Shown piece after piece: positions 51,348 through 61,584 of a DNA stretch of 64,000 nucleotides. Every line of letters begins with the position of its first letter. Within the stretch, counting starts at the first letter, position 1. A model generated the notes under the pieces. It made no database searches. It saw only the letters and a program-made list of their open reading frames with translations, and was not told where the DNA came from. The DNA comes from Rhizobium sp. SL42 (GTDB lineage: Bacteria > Pseudomonadota > Alphaproteobacteria > Rhizobiales > Rhizobiaceae), in NCBI RefSeq assembly GCF_021729845.1, contig NZ_CP063397.1, forward strand, positions 3,486,001 through 3,550,000, read 5' to 3'. The position numbers and the translations under genes were made by a program.

Positions 51348-54300
51348 ATGCCGGCACGCCAACGCATCATCCCCGTCCGCCGCGAATACAATCGTTGGGT
51401 GGCCAACCAGACGCTTGAAGACTATGCGCTTCGCTTTACCGCCAAGAGCGCGCGGCAATTCTCCTCCAGCCGGATTTCCCAGACGGCGATCGGGGCCATT
51501 TCCTTCCTCGCACTGGAGGCCATCGGCGGCACGATCACGCTCGCCTATGGCACCACCAACGCCTTTTTTGCCATTGTCGTCGCCGCGATCCTGATGCTGC
51601 TCGTCGGCGTGCCGATCAGCCGTTATGCGATCCGCCACGGCGTCGACATCGACCTGCTCACCCGCGGCGCAGGCTTCGGCTATATCGGCTCGACCATCAC
51701 CTCGCTGATCTATGCCAGCTTCACCTTCATGCTCTTCGCCATCGAGGCATCGATCATGACCGGCGCGCTGCAGCTCGCCTTTGGCGTACCGCTCTGGCTC
51801 GGCTACATCATATCCGCCGTCGTTGTCCTGCCCCTTGTCACCTATGGCATCCGGCTGATCTCGAAATTCCAGCTGATCACCCAGCCGATCTGGATCGTGC
51901 TCAACATCCTGCCCTTCATCTTCATCGCCTTCCTAGACTGGGAAAAGATCGACCTCTGGCGCGCCTTCGCCGGCATCAATCACTCCAATGCCGGCATGGG
52001 CCAGACAGCCCCTTTCGATCTGGTCGAATTCGGCGCGGCCTCCGCCGTCATCCTGGCCCTGATGCCGCAGATCGGCGAACAGGTCGACTTCCTCCGCTTC
52101 CTGCCGCCGGAAGGTGCGCGCAAGCTGCACCACAGGATCGCGATCTTCCTCGCCGGCTCCGGCTGGGTGGTGCTCGGCGTGCCCAAGCTGCTCGCCGGCT
52201 CCTTCCTTGCCGTTCTGACGCTTGCAACCGGCGTGCCGGTCGGCGAGGCCGCCGATCCCTCGCAGATGTATCTCGCCGCCTTCGGCTACATGATCCCCAA
52301 CGAGACCGCCGCCATGCTGCTGATGGCCGGTTTCGTGGTCATCTCGCAGCTGAAGATCAACGTGATGAACGCCTATGCCGGCTCGCTGGCCTGGTCAAAC
52401 TTCTTCTCCCGCCTGACCCACAGCCATCCCGGTCGCGTCGTCTGGCTGGTGTTCAACGTGGCCATCGCCCTCCTGCTGATGGAACTCGGCATCTACGAAC
52501 TGCTCGAAGAAACGCTCGGCATCTTCTCGATCATCGCCATGAGCTGGCTCTGCACCATCTCGGCCGATCTCTTCGTCAACAAACGGCTTGGCCTATCGCC
52601 GCCGGGCATCGAGTTCAAGCGCGCCCATCTCTACGACATCAACCCTGTCGGCTGCGGCACGATGTTCATGTCGGCGACCATCGCGCTCGCTGCCCATTTC
52701 GGCGCGTTCGGCTCGTTGCTCGCTTCGCTCTCGACCTTCGTCACCCTGATCGCCTTCCTCATCTCGCCGCTGATCGCCTGGTGGAGCGATGGAAAATTCT
52801 ACCTGGCCCGCAAACCGCGCCAGAGCTGGAAGAACCTGACCGGCATCACCTGCTCGATCTGCGAGCATCCGTTCGAGCCGGAGGACATGGCCTGGTGCCC
52901 GGCCTACGCGGCGCCGATCTGTTCGCTCTGCTGCACGCTCGACAGCCGCTGCCACGACATGTGCAAGCCTCACGCGAGGATCAACGCCCAGGCCGCAGCC
53001 GTTGCCCGCACCTTCCTGCCCGAGGTCCTGCTCCAGCGTTTTTCAACCCGGCTTGGCCGCTATGCCTTGACCGCGGTCCTGTCGATCTCGCTGATCGGTG
53101 CGATCCTCGCGCTGATCGCCCACCAGGTGAATGTCGCCACCCCGGAAATGGCAACCGTCGTCGATCGCACCGTGCTGGTCGTCTTCTTCATCTTTGCCAT
53201 CCTCGCCGGCATCGTCTCCTGGTTCTACGTGCTTGCCCATGACAGCCGCGTCGTCGCCGAAGAGGAATCCTCGCGACAGAACACGCTGCTGCTGAAGGAA
53301 ATCGCCGCCCACCGCAAGACGGATGCGGCATTACAGAACGCCAAGGAGACGGCAGAGGCCGCCAACCGGGCCAAGAGCCGCTATGTCGTCGGCCTCAGCC
53401 ACGAATTGCGCACGCCCCTCAACGCCGTGCTCGGTTATGCCCAGATCCTCGAGCGTGACGAGACCATTCCCGTGCCGCGCCAGTCGGCGATCAAGGTCAT
53501 CCGCCGCTCCGCCGATCACCTCTCCGGCCTGATCGACGGCCTTCTGGATATCTCCAAGATCGAGGCCGGTCGGCTGCAGGTCTTCTCCAACGAGGTGAAC
53601 ATCCAGGATTTCCTCGACCAGCTGATCGACATGTTCGCCCCCCAGGCCGCCGCCAAGGGCCTCGTCTTCGAACACCAGCGCTCGCACAACCTGCCGCTCT
53701 ATGTGCGCACCGACGAAAAACGGATCCGCCAGATCCTCGTCAACCTGCTGTCCAACGCCATCAAATTCACCGACGAGGGCGTCGTCCGTTTCGAGGTCAC
53801 CTATCGCAGCCAGGTGGCGACCTTCACCGTCACCGATACCGGCCGCGGCATTGCCGAGAAAGATCTCAACCGGATCTACGAGCCCTTCCAGCGCGGCGAG
53901 GCCGACAACATCCGGCCGCAACCGGGCCTCGGTCTCGGCCTCACCATCACCAAGCTTCTGACCAATACGCTCGGCGGCGAGATTGCCGTTGCCAGCGAGC
54001 GCGACAAGGGCTCGATCTTCAAGGTCCGGTTGATGCTGTCGGCCATCGACCGGCCGAACACGGCCCCTGCCCCGGAACGCAAGATCGCCTCCTACACCGG
54101 TCCGCGTCGCACGATTGTCGTGGTTGATGACAACGAGGATCACCGCGAACTGATGCGCGAGGTCCTGGCACCGCTCGACTTCGTCGTGCTGACCGCAGCC
54201 GGTGGCGCCGAATGCCTAACCCTGATTGAAGGCGTGCGGCCGGACCTCTTTCTGGTCGACATTTCCATGCCCGGCATGAACGGCTGGCAATTGGTCGAAA

Positions 54301-54731
54301 AATTGCGTGATGCCGGTCAGAAAGCGCCTATCCTGATGCTCTCGGCCAATATTGGCGATGCGCCTGCGGCCGGTGGCGAAGGCCATGACGATGCGATCGC
54401 CAAACCCGTCGACATCAAGCGCCTGCGCGACAAGCTTGCCATGTTCCTTGGCCTCGACTGGATCTATGCCGACGATCCGCGCCTGCATCAGCCGGCGACG
54501 CCGGCGATCAAACCGGCCTCACCCGGGCATACGCATCTGGACGAGTTGATCCAGCTCTGCGAAATCGGCTATGTGCGCGGGATAGAGGCAAAGCTCACCG
54601 AACTGTCCGGCGCGCCCACCCATGCCGCCTTTGTCGAAGGTGCCCGCGCCTATCTGCAGGTTTTCGACCTGGCCGGCCTGCGCGGCTATCTGACTTCGTT
54701 TGCAACCGGCAAGGAGCCGATCCATGGTTGA
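51348..54731 (+). CDS. Hybrid histidine kinase with NCS1 permease-like sensor
   Basis: A 1127-residue membrane sensor kinase. Residues 1 to about 495 resemble a whole NCS1 (cytosine/purine/hydantoin) permease with about twelve helices (SQTAIGAISFLALEAIGGTI, VILALMPQIGEQVDFLRFLP). Then come eight cysteines at 502, 505, 517, 525, 528, 529, 535 and 539, two more helices (about 570-625), a coiled linker, a HisKA domain with H685 (LSHELRTPLNAVLG), an ATPase domain (NLLSNAIKF, GLGLGLTI), a receiver with D971 (FLVDISMPGMNG) and a helical tail. It should sense a nucleobase-like ligand or its transport. The LuxR regulator gene overlaps its end by 8 bases. Confidence 0.9.
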   Translation: MPARQRIIPVRREYNRWVANQTLEDYALRFTAKSARQFSSSRISQTAIGAISFLALEAIGGTITLAYGTTNAFFAIVVAAILMLLVGVPISRYAIRHGVDIDLLTRGAGFGYIGSTITSLIYASFTFMLFAIEASIMTGALQLAFGVPLWLGYIISAVVVLPLVTYGIRLISKFQLITQPIWIVLNILPFIFIAFLDWEKIDLWRAFAGINHSNAGMGQTAPFDLVEFGAASAVILALMPQIGEQVDFLRFLPPEGARKLHHRIAIFLAGSGWVVLGVPKLLAGSFLAVLTLATGVPVGEAADPSQMYLAAFGYMIPNETAAMLLMAGFVVISQLKINVMNAYAGSLAWSNFFSRLTHSHPGRVVWLVFNVAIALLLMELGIYELLEETLGIFSIIAMSWLCTISADLFVNKRLGLSPPGIEFKRAHLYDINPVGCGTMFMSATIALAAHFGAFGSLLASLSTFVTLIAFLISPLIAWWSDGKFYLARKPRQSWKNLTGITCSICEHPFEPEDMAWCPAYAAPICSLCCTLDSRCHDMCKPHARINAQAAAVARTFLPEVLLQRFSTRLGRYALTAVLSISLIGAILALIAHQVNVATPEMATVVDRTVLVVFFIFAILAGIVSWFYVLAHDSRVVAEEESSRQNTLLLKEIAAHRKTDAALQNAKETAEAANRAKSRYVVGLSHELRTPLNAVLGYAQILERDETIPVPRQSAIKVIRRSADHLSGLIDGLLDISKIEAGRLQVFSNEVNIQDFLDQLIDMFAPQAAAKGLVFEHQRSHNLPLYVRTDEKRIRQILVNLLSNAIKFTDEGVVRFEVTYRSQVATFTVTDTGRGIAEKDLNRIYEPFQRGEADNIRPQPGLGLGLTITKLLTNTLGGEIAVASERDKGSIFKVRLMLSAIDRPNTAPAPERKIASYTGPRRTIVVVDDNEDHRELMREVLAPLDFVVLTAAGGAECLTLIEGVRPDLFLVDISMPGMNGWQLVEKLRDAGQKAPILMLSANIGDAPAAGGEGHDDAIAKPVDIKRLRDKLAMFLGLDWIYADDPRLHQPATPAIKPASPGHTHLDELIQLCEIGYVRGIEAKLTELSGAPTHAAFVEGARAYLQVFDLAGLRGYLTSFATGKEPIHG

Positions 54732-55647
54732 AGCCAGCAGGCGCGACATCGTTCTGCTCGTCGATGACAGCCCCGACGCGCTCGGCTTCCTGACCGAGGC
54801 GCTGGAGGCATCCGGCTTTTCCGTTCTGATCGCCACCTCCGGCCATGCCGCACTCTCGATAGTCAACCGCATCAGCCCGGACCTTATCCTGCTGGACGCC
54901 GTCATGCCCGGCATGGACGGTTTCGAGACCTGCCGCAGCCTGAAGGCCGATCCGGTGGTTGCCCAGGTGCCGGTGATCTTCATGACCGGCCTTACCGAGA
55001 CAGAGCATGTGGTCAATGCACTGGAAAGCGGTGGCGTCGACTACCTGACCAAACCGATCAACATCGATGAACTGCGTGCTCGCATCAGGGTACACTTGTC
55101 CAACGCCCGTTCCGCCCAGAGCGCCCGGGTGGCGCTGGATGCAGCAGGTCGCCATCTGCTCGCCGTGCGCGGTGATGGCCAGGTGCACTGGACGACGCCA
55201 CAGGCGAGCCGGCTGATCGAGAGCGCCACCGGGACCGCCGATGGCATCAACGAAGTGGCAAGCGCCACGGCCACCTGGCTTTCCCATCGCCGCGCCAGTG
55301 GCGGAACGACAAGCGAAGGAACCTTCCCCTTCGCCAGCGCCTCGGGCGTTTCCCTGCAGCTGTCATTTCTCGGCACGATCGGCGCAGACGAATATCTTTT
55401 CCGCATCACCTCGGCCAACCGGCAGAGCGAGGACGAGCTTCTGCGCCAGCGCTTTGGTCTCACACACCGCGAAAGCGAAGTGCTTCTGTGGATCGCCAAG
55501 GGCAAGGCGAACCGCGACATCGGAGAAATCCTCGGCCTCTCGTCGCGCACGGTGAACAAGCACCTTGAACAGATCTATTCCAAGCTCGGCGTCGAAAACC
55601 GCGCCTCCGCCGCCGTGCGCGCAGCCCAGGTCCTGCACGAAGGCTGA
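54724..55647 (+). CDS. LuxR-type response regulator coupled to the NCS1-like kinase
   Basis: A 307-residue protein with an N-terminal receiver (D58 in LILLDAVMPGMDG, lysine in YLTKPIN), a middle segment of about 100 residues that looks PAS-like (RHLLAVRGDGQVHWTTPQASRL), and a C-terminal LuxR HTH (LTHRESEVLLWIAKGKANRDIG, SSRTVNKHLEQIYSKLGV). The ATG at 54724 overlaps the kinase stop, so it is the direct partner. Target genes are unknown; the nearby liv or urt operons are natural guesses. A bidirectional terminator lies after it. Confidence 0.9.
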   Translation: MVEASRRDIVLLVDDSPDALGFLTEALEASGFSVLIATSGHAALSIVNRISPDLILLDAVMPGMDGFETCRSLKADPVVAQVPVIFMTGLTETEHVVNALESGGVDYLTKPINIDELRARIRVHLSNARSAQSARVALDAAGRHLLAVRGDGQVHWTTPQASRLIESATGTADGINEVASATATWLSHRRASGGTTSEGTFPFASASGVSLQLSFLGTIGADEYLFRITSANRQSEDELLRQRFGLTHRESEVLLWIAKGKANRDIGEILGLSSRTVNKHLEQIYSKLGVENRASAAVRAAQVLHEG

Positions 55648-55720
55648 CCTCTCCCCCCACCACCCGGCAGCTTCCCTGCCTTGGCACCACCGCCTTCGAA
55701 ACTCCGCCCCAAAACACAAA

Positions 55721-55743
55721 AAACCCGGCGCGAAGCCGGGTTT
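55721..55743. terminator. Bidirectional terminator between LuxR gene and livK
   Basis: AAACCCGGC and GCCGGGTTT pair around GCGAA, with A-rich and T-rich edges (ACAAAAAA before, TTTTCCG after). It sits between two convergent genes and can end both transcripts. Confidence 0.85.
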
Positions 55744-55767
55744 TCCGTTTTCCGATCAAAGATCGAA

Positions 55768-56883
55768 TTATTGCGGAACGTAGGTGAAGTTGCCGTCGGC
55801 GCCCTTCTTCCATTCGTACATGATGTAGCCCGGGATCTTCGGGTCACCCTTTTCGTCGAAGGACATGTCGCCGAGTGCGGTCGGGAACGGACCCTTTTCC
55901 TTCATTGCGGCAGCGACGGCTTCAGCGTCGTTCGAACCGGCAGCCTTGGCGGCGGCAGCGATCGTCTGCAGGGCAGCGTAGGAATAGAGCGTGTAAGCTT
56001 CCGGGTTGAAGCCGGCAGCCTTGAACTTTTCGACCAGTTCCTTGTTGGCCGGGTTCAGCGTCGGGTCAGGACCGAAGGTGTTGAGCGTGCCTTCGACAGC
56101 GTCGCCGGCGATCGAGGCCAGTTCGTTCGAAACGATACCGTCGCCCGATACGAGCGTTGCCTTGAGACCCTGGTCAGCAGCCTGACGGATGATCAGACCA
56201 GCTTCGGTGTGCAGACCGCCCCAGTAGATGATCGAGACGCCGGCTTCCTTCATCTTTGCGATGAGGGCCGAGAAGTCCTTGTCACCGGTGGTGACGCCTT
56301 CGTACATGACTTCCGTCAGGCCGGCAGCGTTCATCGCCTTCTTGGTTTCGTCAGCAAGGCCCTGGCCGTACGGGGTCTTGTCGTGAACGACAGCGATCTT
56401 GGCGTCCTTGAACTTCTCAGCGAGATAGGCGCCGGCAACGGCACCCTGCTGGTCGTCACGGCCGCAGGTGCGGAAGGTGTTCCACAGGCCGCGCTCGGTG
56501 AAGACCGGGTTCGTAGCAGCCGGGGTGATTTCGAGGATGCCGTTTTCGGCATAGACTTCGGACGCCGGGATCGAAACGCCGGAGTTGAAGTGACCAACCA
56601 CGAACTTCACGCCGTCAGCAACAAACTTGTTGGCGACCGAGATGCCCTGCTTCGGGTCGGAAACGTCGTCGCCGAGAACGATCTTGATCTGCTCGCCGTT
56701 GATGCCGCCTGCAGCGTTGATGTCTGCAGCAGCCTGTTCAGCACCCTTCTGGAGCTGTGCGCCGAACGCAGCGTTCGGGCCCGTCAGCGGGCCGCCGACG
56801 CCGACGAGGATATCCGCCCAAGCGTTGCCGCTGAAGGCGACCATCGCCGACAGAGCGACTGCCGAGAGAAGAGACTTCTTCAT
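55768..56883 (-). CDS. livK: Branched-chain amino acid binding protein
   Basis: A 371-residue periplasmic binding protein with a signal peptide ([20 protein letters not shown], cut after AWA). The mature part reads [28 protein letters not shown], and [13 protein letters not shown], [12 protein letters not shown] and [12 protein letters not shown] match the LivK/BraC family. It belongs to the transporter encoded by livFGMH further along the strand, and is separated from it by a DUF6867 gene and a 140-base gap. An inverted repeat, GCGGGTTT with AAACCCTGC, occurs in its leader at 56906-56929. Confidence 0.92.
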   Translation of the reverse strand: MKKSLLSAVALSAMVAFSGNAWADILVGVGGPLTGPNAAFGAQLQKGAEQAAADINAAGGINGEQIKIVLGDDVSDPKQGISVANKFVADGVKFVVGHFNSGVSIPASEVYAENGILEITPAATNPVFTERGLWNTFRTCGRDDQQGAVAGAYLAEKFKDAKIAVVHDKTPYGQGLADETKKAMNAAGLTEVMYEGVTTGDKDFSALIAKMKEAGVSIIYWGGLHTEAGLIIRQAADQGLKATLVSGDGIVSNELASIAGDAVEGTLNTFGPDPTLNPANKELVEKFKAAGFNPEAYTLYSYAALQTIAAAAKAAGSNDAEAVAAAMKEKGPFPTALGDMSFDEKGDPKIPGYIMYEWKKGADGNFTYVPQ

Positions 56884-56905
56884 ATTGTAACTCCCAAGTT
56901 TTTAT

Positions 56906-56929
56906 GCGGGTTTGGTTATAAAACCCTGC
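56906..56929. promoter_or_regulatory. Imperfect inverted repeat in the livK leader
   Basis: GCGGGTTT (56906-56913) and AAACCCTGC (56921-56929) can pair with one unpaired base, 23 bases upstream of the livK start. It could be a leader hairpin that separates livK expression from livF-H, or an operator. The identity is not known. Confidence 0.4.
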
Positions 56930-57023
56930 GCAACACCCGCTGACACTGCGCCGGAAAACTGTTCCACTCTTTATTAGGGGCCATCGCCTCTGCCGCCAAT
57001 CTGGGACAGAAAACAACAGCTTG

Positions 57024-57377
57024 TCAATCTTTGTTCTTCCACGAAAAGTAGGAAGTTCTGTCGTAGAGCCAGTAGTAGTTATCGACCATCTGGGTCGTCC
57101 TGCGCGACTGGAATCCAGCCACCGCAAAAACCAGCAGAAGCACCACGTCGATGACGTAGTAGAAGGGACTGATGAACGGGCCAGCAAACAGCGAGAAGTG
57201 CAGGAAGCGCATCACCAAGCCAAGTCCAAGGACATAGATGAACACCCTTGCATAGCCTTCCCAGCCCTCTGCCACGGCCTTGCCTGTCCGCCAGGCGGTC
57301 CAGAAGCCGATCAGCAGAACGAGGAAGCGCAACACTGTGCGTACACCGCTATCCGTCTCGAAAAACAATCCTTGCAT
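57024..57377 (-). CDS. DUF6867 family membrane protein
   Basis: A 117-residue protein with three predicted helices (VLRFLVLLIGFWTAWRTGKA, VFIYVLGLGLVMRFLHFSLF, YYVIDVVLLLVFAVAGF) and a polar tail ending YYWLYDRTSYFSWKNKD. The pattern matches the DUF6867 family, whose genes travel with livFGMH in alphaproteobacteria. A role as helper of the transporter is suggested only by location. It begins 18 bases after livF. Confidence 0.78.
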   Translation of the reverse strand: MQGLFFETDSGVRTVLRFLVLLIGFWTAWRTGKAVAEGWEGYARVFIYVLGLGLVMRFLHFSLFAGPFISPFYYVIDVVLLLVFAVAGFQSRRTTQMVDNYYWLYDRTSYFSWKNKD

Positions 57378-57395
57378 GTCAGTTCCTCCGCGCGC

Positions 57396-58123
<728 letters not shown>

Positions 58124-58124
<1 letters not shown>

Positions 58125-59008
58125 CAGTTCTTCTCCCCCGTCACTTCTTCGGCGACAGCTTCCACTTCGGAAATTGCGTCTTCCAATTCTTCATCCTCGA
58201 CACCCAGATAGGCGGCGATCACCTTCGGGTCGTTCTTCACATGATCCGGCGTACCGTCGGAAATCTTCTTGCCATATTCCAGAACGACGACATGGTCGGA
58301 AATCTCCATGACGACGGACATGTCGTGCTCGATCAGGAGCAGCGACGTGCCCTCGGCACTGATGCTGCGCAACAGGGCGTTGAGCGTCAGCGATTCCTTC
58401 GGGTTGAGGCCCGCTGCCGGTTCGTCGAGGCAAAGAAGCTCGGGCTCGGTGCACATGGCACGGCAGATTTCCAGACGGCGTTGGGCGCCGTATGGCAAGT
58501 CGCCGGCCGGGTCATCGGCACGATCGACCAGATCGGCCTTTTCCAGCCAGTAGCGCGCCTTTTCGATGGCTGCATCCGCGGCCCTCTTGTAGGCCGGCAG
58601 GCCGAGCAGACCGAGAACCGTGTAGCCAGAAGCCTTCATCAGCGCGTTGTGCTGGGCGACCAGCAGGTTTTCCAGAACCGTCAGGCCCGAAAACAGGCGG
58701 ATGTTCTGGAAGGTACGCGCGACCTTGGCTTTCTTCGGAATCTCGAAATCCGGAAGGCGCTCGAGCAGATACTGGCTGCCGTCCTTCTGGTTGAGCGTGA
58801 GCATCCCCATCGTCGGCTTGTAGAAACCGGTGATGCAGTTGAACACGGTGGTCTTGCCCGCACCGTTTGGTCCGATCAGCGCGGTGATCTCACCGCGCTT
58901 GGCTTCGAAGGAGAAGTCATTGATGGCCATCAGGCCGCCAAAGCGCATCGACAGATGCTCGACTTTCAGGATGGTGTCTTTGTTCATCGTTTCAGTTCCG
59001 GAAGTCAT
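58124..59008 (-). CDS. livG: Branched-chain amino acid ABC ATPase LivG
   Basis: A 294-residue ATPase with GPNGAGKTT, the LivG-typical insertion in the helical domain (FSGLTVLENLLVAQHNAL), the signature region LPYGAQRRLEICRAM and Walker B LLCLDEPAAGLNP. A C-terminal acidic tail (EDEELEDAISEVEAVAEE) is longer than in E. coli. The start at 59008 shares TGATG with the livM stop; ATG 58987 is also possible. Confidence 0.94.
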
Positions 59009-60399
59009 CAGCCGTGACCTTCCTTGGTAAAGCTGCCCGAGACGGCCTTGCGCTCCTTGAGGAAGGCTGTCGGTTCTCTGCTGCCGACAAAGCCGCGTGG
59101 CTTGAACAGCATCACCACGACCATCGCCAGGCCGAACAGAAGCATGCGGTAGAGTTCCGGCGTGAAGTCGTCCCCGAAGACATGCTTGAGGAACTCCATT
59201 TCACGCAGCGCTTCCGTGCCGCCGATCATCACGATCGCAGCGATTGCGATACCGGTCAGCGAACCCATGCCGCCGAGAACGACGATGGCCAGGATAACAG
59301 CCGATTCTAGGAAAACGAAGCTTTCCGGCGAGACGAAGCCCTGGCGCGCGGCAAAGAACGAGCCGGCAAAGCCGCCGAACATTGCACCGATCGAAAACGC
59401 AGTCAGCTTGGTCGTCACCGTGTTGATACCGAGCGAGCGGCAGGCGATTTCGTCTTCACGAAGCGCTTCCCAGGCGCGGCCGATCGGCATGCGACGCAGC
59501 TTGATCGTCACGTAGGCAGTGATGCCGCACAGAAGCAGGATCACGTAGAACAGGTAGATCTTGTAGTAGGCGGACGACATCGACAGCCCGAAAGTCTTGG
59601 CAAATCCGCCGGCCGATGCATCGAACGGCATGCCGAACAGCGTTGCCTTCGGAATGCTGGAAATGCCGAACGTACCCTTGGTGACATCTGTCCAGTTGAT
59701 CAGAACGAGGCGGATGATTTCACCGAATGCCAGCGTCACGATCGCCAGATAGTCGCCTCGAAGCCTCAAGACCGGGAAGCCCAGGATGATGCCCCAGAAT
59801 GCCGCCAGAACGCCCGACAGTGGCAGCAGGACCCAGAAGGACAGGCCAAAATGTTGCGACAGCAGCGCGTAGGTATAGGCACCAACTGCATAGAAGGCGA
59901 CATAGCCAAGGTCGAGAAGACCGGCGAGGCCGACGACGATGTTCAGGCCCCAGGCCAGCATGACGTAGATCAGGATCTGGATGCCGAAGTTGTCGACATA
60001 TTTCAGCGAGCCCTGGACACCGGTCAATGCAACGATCACCGGCGGATACAGGATCAGCGCCAGCAATGCGATCTTGACGAAGTGCGTCTTGAAGAACGAC
60101 GCCTGCGTGTCGAGATCAGCAACGGGTGCGGCAGCCTTGCTCGCCTTGCGGGCAGCATTCCACGGCTGCACGAACGCCACCATCGCGAACCGGCCGACGG
60201 CGGCGATGATGACGAAGATCGCCAGCAGGCCGAAGCGCGGATACCAGATCAGCTGGTTGGAAATGTTCTGGTCGGTCTTGATGCCGATGAACAGGCTGAA
60301 CAGGCCGAGCGACAGAAGGCCGGCGAGCAGGCCCTCCTTCAACGCGCGCGCCATCGTGCCGGACGAAGCGGCACCAGTTTCATTTACAGAAGTTGTCAT
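59008..60399 (-). CDS. livM: Branched-chain amino acid ABC permease LivM
   Basis: A 463-residue permease. After two or three extra N-terminal helices ([33 protein letters not shown]) that make it longer than a minimal LivM, it has the standard core with [26 protein letters not shown] and the ATPase-contact loop [19 protein letters not shown]. Forms the channel with LivH, whose gene ends four bases before it. Confidence 0.94.
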   Translation of the reverse strand: MTTSVNETGAASSGTMARALKEGLLAGLLSLGLFSLFIGIKTDQNISNQLIWYPRFGLLAIFVIIAAVGRFAMVAFVQPWNAARKASKAAAPVADLDTQASFFKTHFVKIALLALILYPPVIVALTGVQGSLKYVDNFGIQILIYVMLAWGLNIVVGLAGLLDLGYVAFYAVGAYTYALLSQHFGLSFWVLLPLSGVLAAFWGIILGFPVLRLRGDYLAIVTLAFGEIIRLVLINWTDVTKGTFGISSIPKATLFGMPFDASAGGFAKTFGLSMSSAYYKIYLFYVILLLCGITAYVTIKLRRMPIGRAWEALREDEIACRSLGINTVTTKLTAFSIGAMFGGFAGSFFAARQGFVSPESFVFLESAVILAIVVLGGMGSLTGIAIAAIVMIGGTEALREMEFLKHVFGDDFTPELYRMLLFGLAMVVVMLFKPRGFVGSREPTAFLKERKAVSGSFTKEGHG

Positions 60400-60403
60400 G
60401 GGA

Positions 60404-61306
60404 TCAAACCTTCTCGACTTCCGGCCGGCCGAGGATGCCGGTGGGCTTGAAGATCAGCACGAATGCCAGGAGACCGAACGTGGCGACATCCTTGTAGGCG
60501 ATGCTGAAGTAAGCCGACCAGAGCGACTCGATGAGGCCGATCAGCAGGCCGCCGAGAACAGCGCCCGGCAGGGAGCCGATACCGCCGAGAACAGCCGCCG
60601 TGAAAGCCTTCACGCCCGGAACGAAGCCATCGTTGAACGAGGCAACACCATAATACATCAGGTACATCGTGCCAGCGACCGCGGCCAGAGCTGCACCCAT
60701 GACGAAGGTGATGGAAATCGTCTTGTCGACATCCACGCCGAGCAGCGCCGCCATCTTGCGGTCCTGTTCGGTGGCGCGCTGGGCGCGGCCAAGCGGCGTC
60801 TTGTTGACGATATACCAGAAGGCGAAGAGCAGCACGCTGGTGATCATCACGATGATCGCCTGCTTCAGCGAAACAGTGACCGCGCCGATATGCAGCACAT
60901 CGGTGATCAACGGCGGGATCGGCTTGTTGCGCGGACCCTGTGCGACCTGGATGAAGTTCGAAAGGGCGATCGACATGCCGATCGCGGTGATCAGCGGCGC
61001 CAGGCGGAACGAACCGCGCAGCGGACGATAGGCAACCCGCTCGATCGTCCAGTTCCACAAGCTCGTCATCAGCATCGCGATGATCAGCATGATCAGCAGC
61101 GCGAGTGCGACGGGAATACCGGCGAAGAAGGTTGTCAGGATGAGGAAGACGATGAGAGCGGCGAAGCCGCCGAGCATGAAGATATCACCGTGGGCGAAGT
61201 TGATCATGCCGATGATACCGTAGACCATCGTATAGCCGATAGCCACAAGGCCATAGATGGATCCAAGAGTCAGCCCGTTGATGAGCTGCTGGATAAAGTA
61301 CTCCAT
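60404..61306 (-). CDS. livH: Branched-chain amino acid ABC permease LivH
   Basis: A 300-residue permease with eight helices and the family start [28 protein letters not shown] and [13 protein letters not shown]; the ATPase loop is [29 protein letters not shown]. First gene of the livHMGF-DUF6867-livK series on the minus strand, so the operon promoter should lie in 61307-61584. Confidence 0.94.
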   Translation of the reverse strand: MEYFIQQLINGLTLGSIYGLVAIGYTMVYGIIGMINFAHGDIFMLGGFAALIVFLILTTFFAGIPVALALLIMLIIAMLMTSLWNWTIERVAYRPLRGSFRLAPLITAIGMSIALSNFIQVAQGPRNKPIPPLITDVLHIGAVTVSLKQAIIVMITSVLLFAFWYIVNKTPLGRAQRATEQDRKMAALLGVDVDKTISITFVMGAALAAVAGTMYLMYYGVASFNDGFVPGVKAFTAAVLGGIGSLPGAVLGGLLIGLIESLWSAYFSIAYKDVATFGLLAFVLIFKPTGILGRPEVEKV

Positions 61307-61584
61307 ATATTATCCCCCGGACGCGCCTTGGTGGTGCGTCTCATTTTTGTTGATCCCTTGCGGGTTCTAGGTGTCGGGAGATTCCATATCGCTTTGTCCG
61401 AAAATGTGAAGCCAAAAAGGCGAAAAGGCGGCAAAATGTTACCGCCATCCGGCCGTTTGGCGCGGATAAAACCAGCGAACTGAAAAAAACGGCAGAAAAA
61501 GCCCATGAAATCAGCAGGCCGCCCGAGAGCGACCTGCTTTGCCTGTGCATTCACTAATGCAAGCCCATCTTTGTGGAAAAAGGT

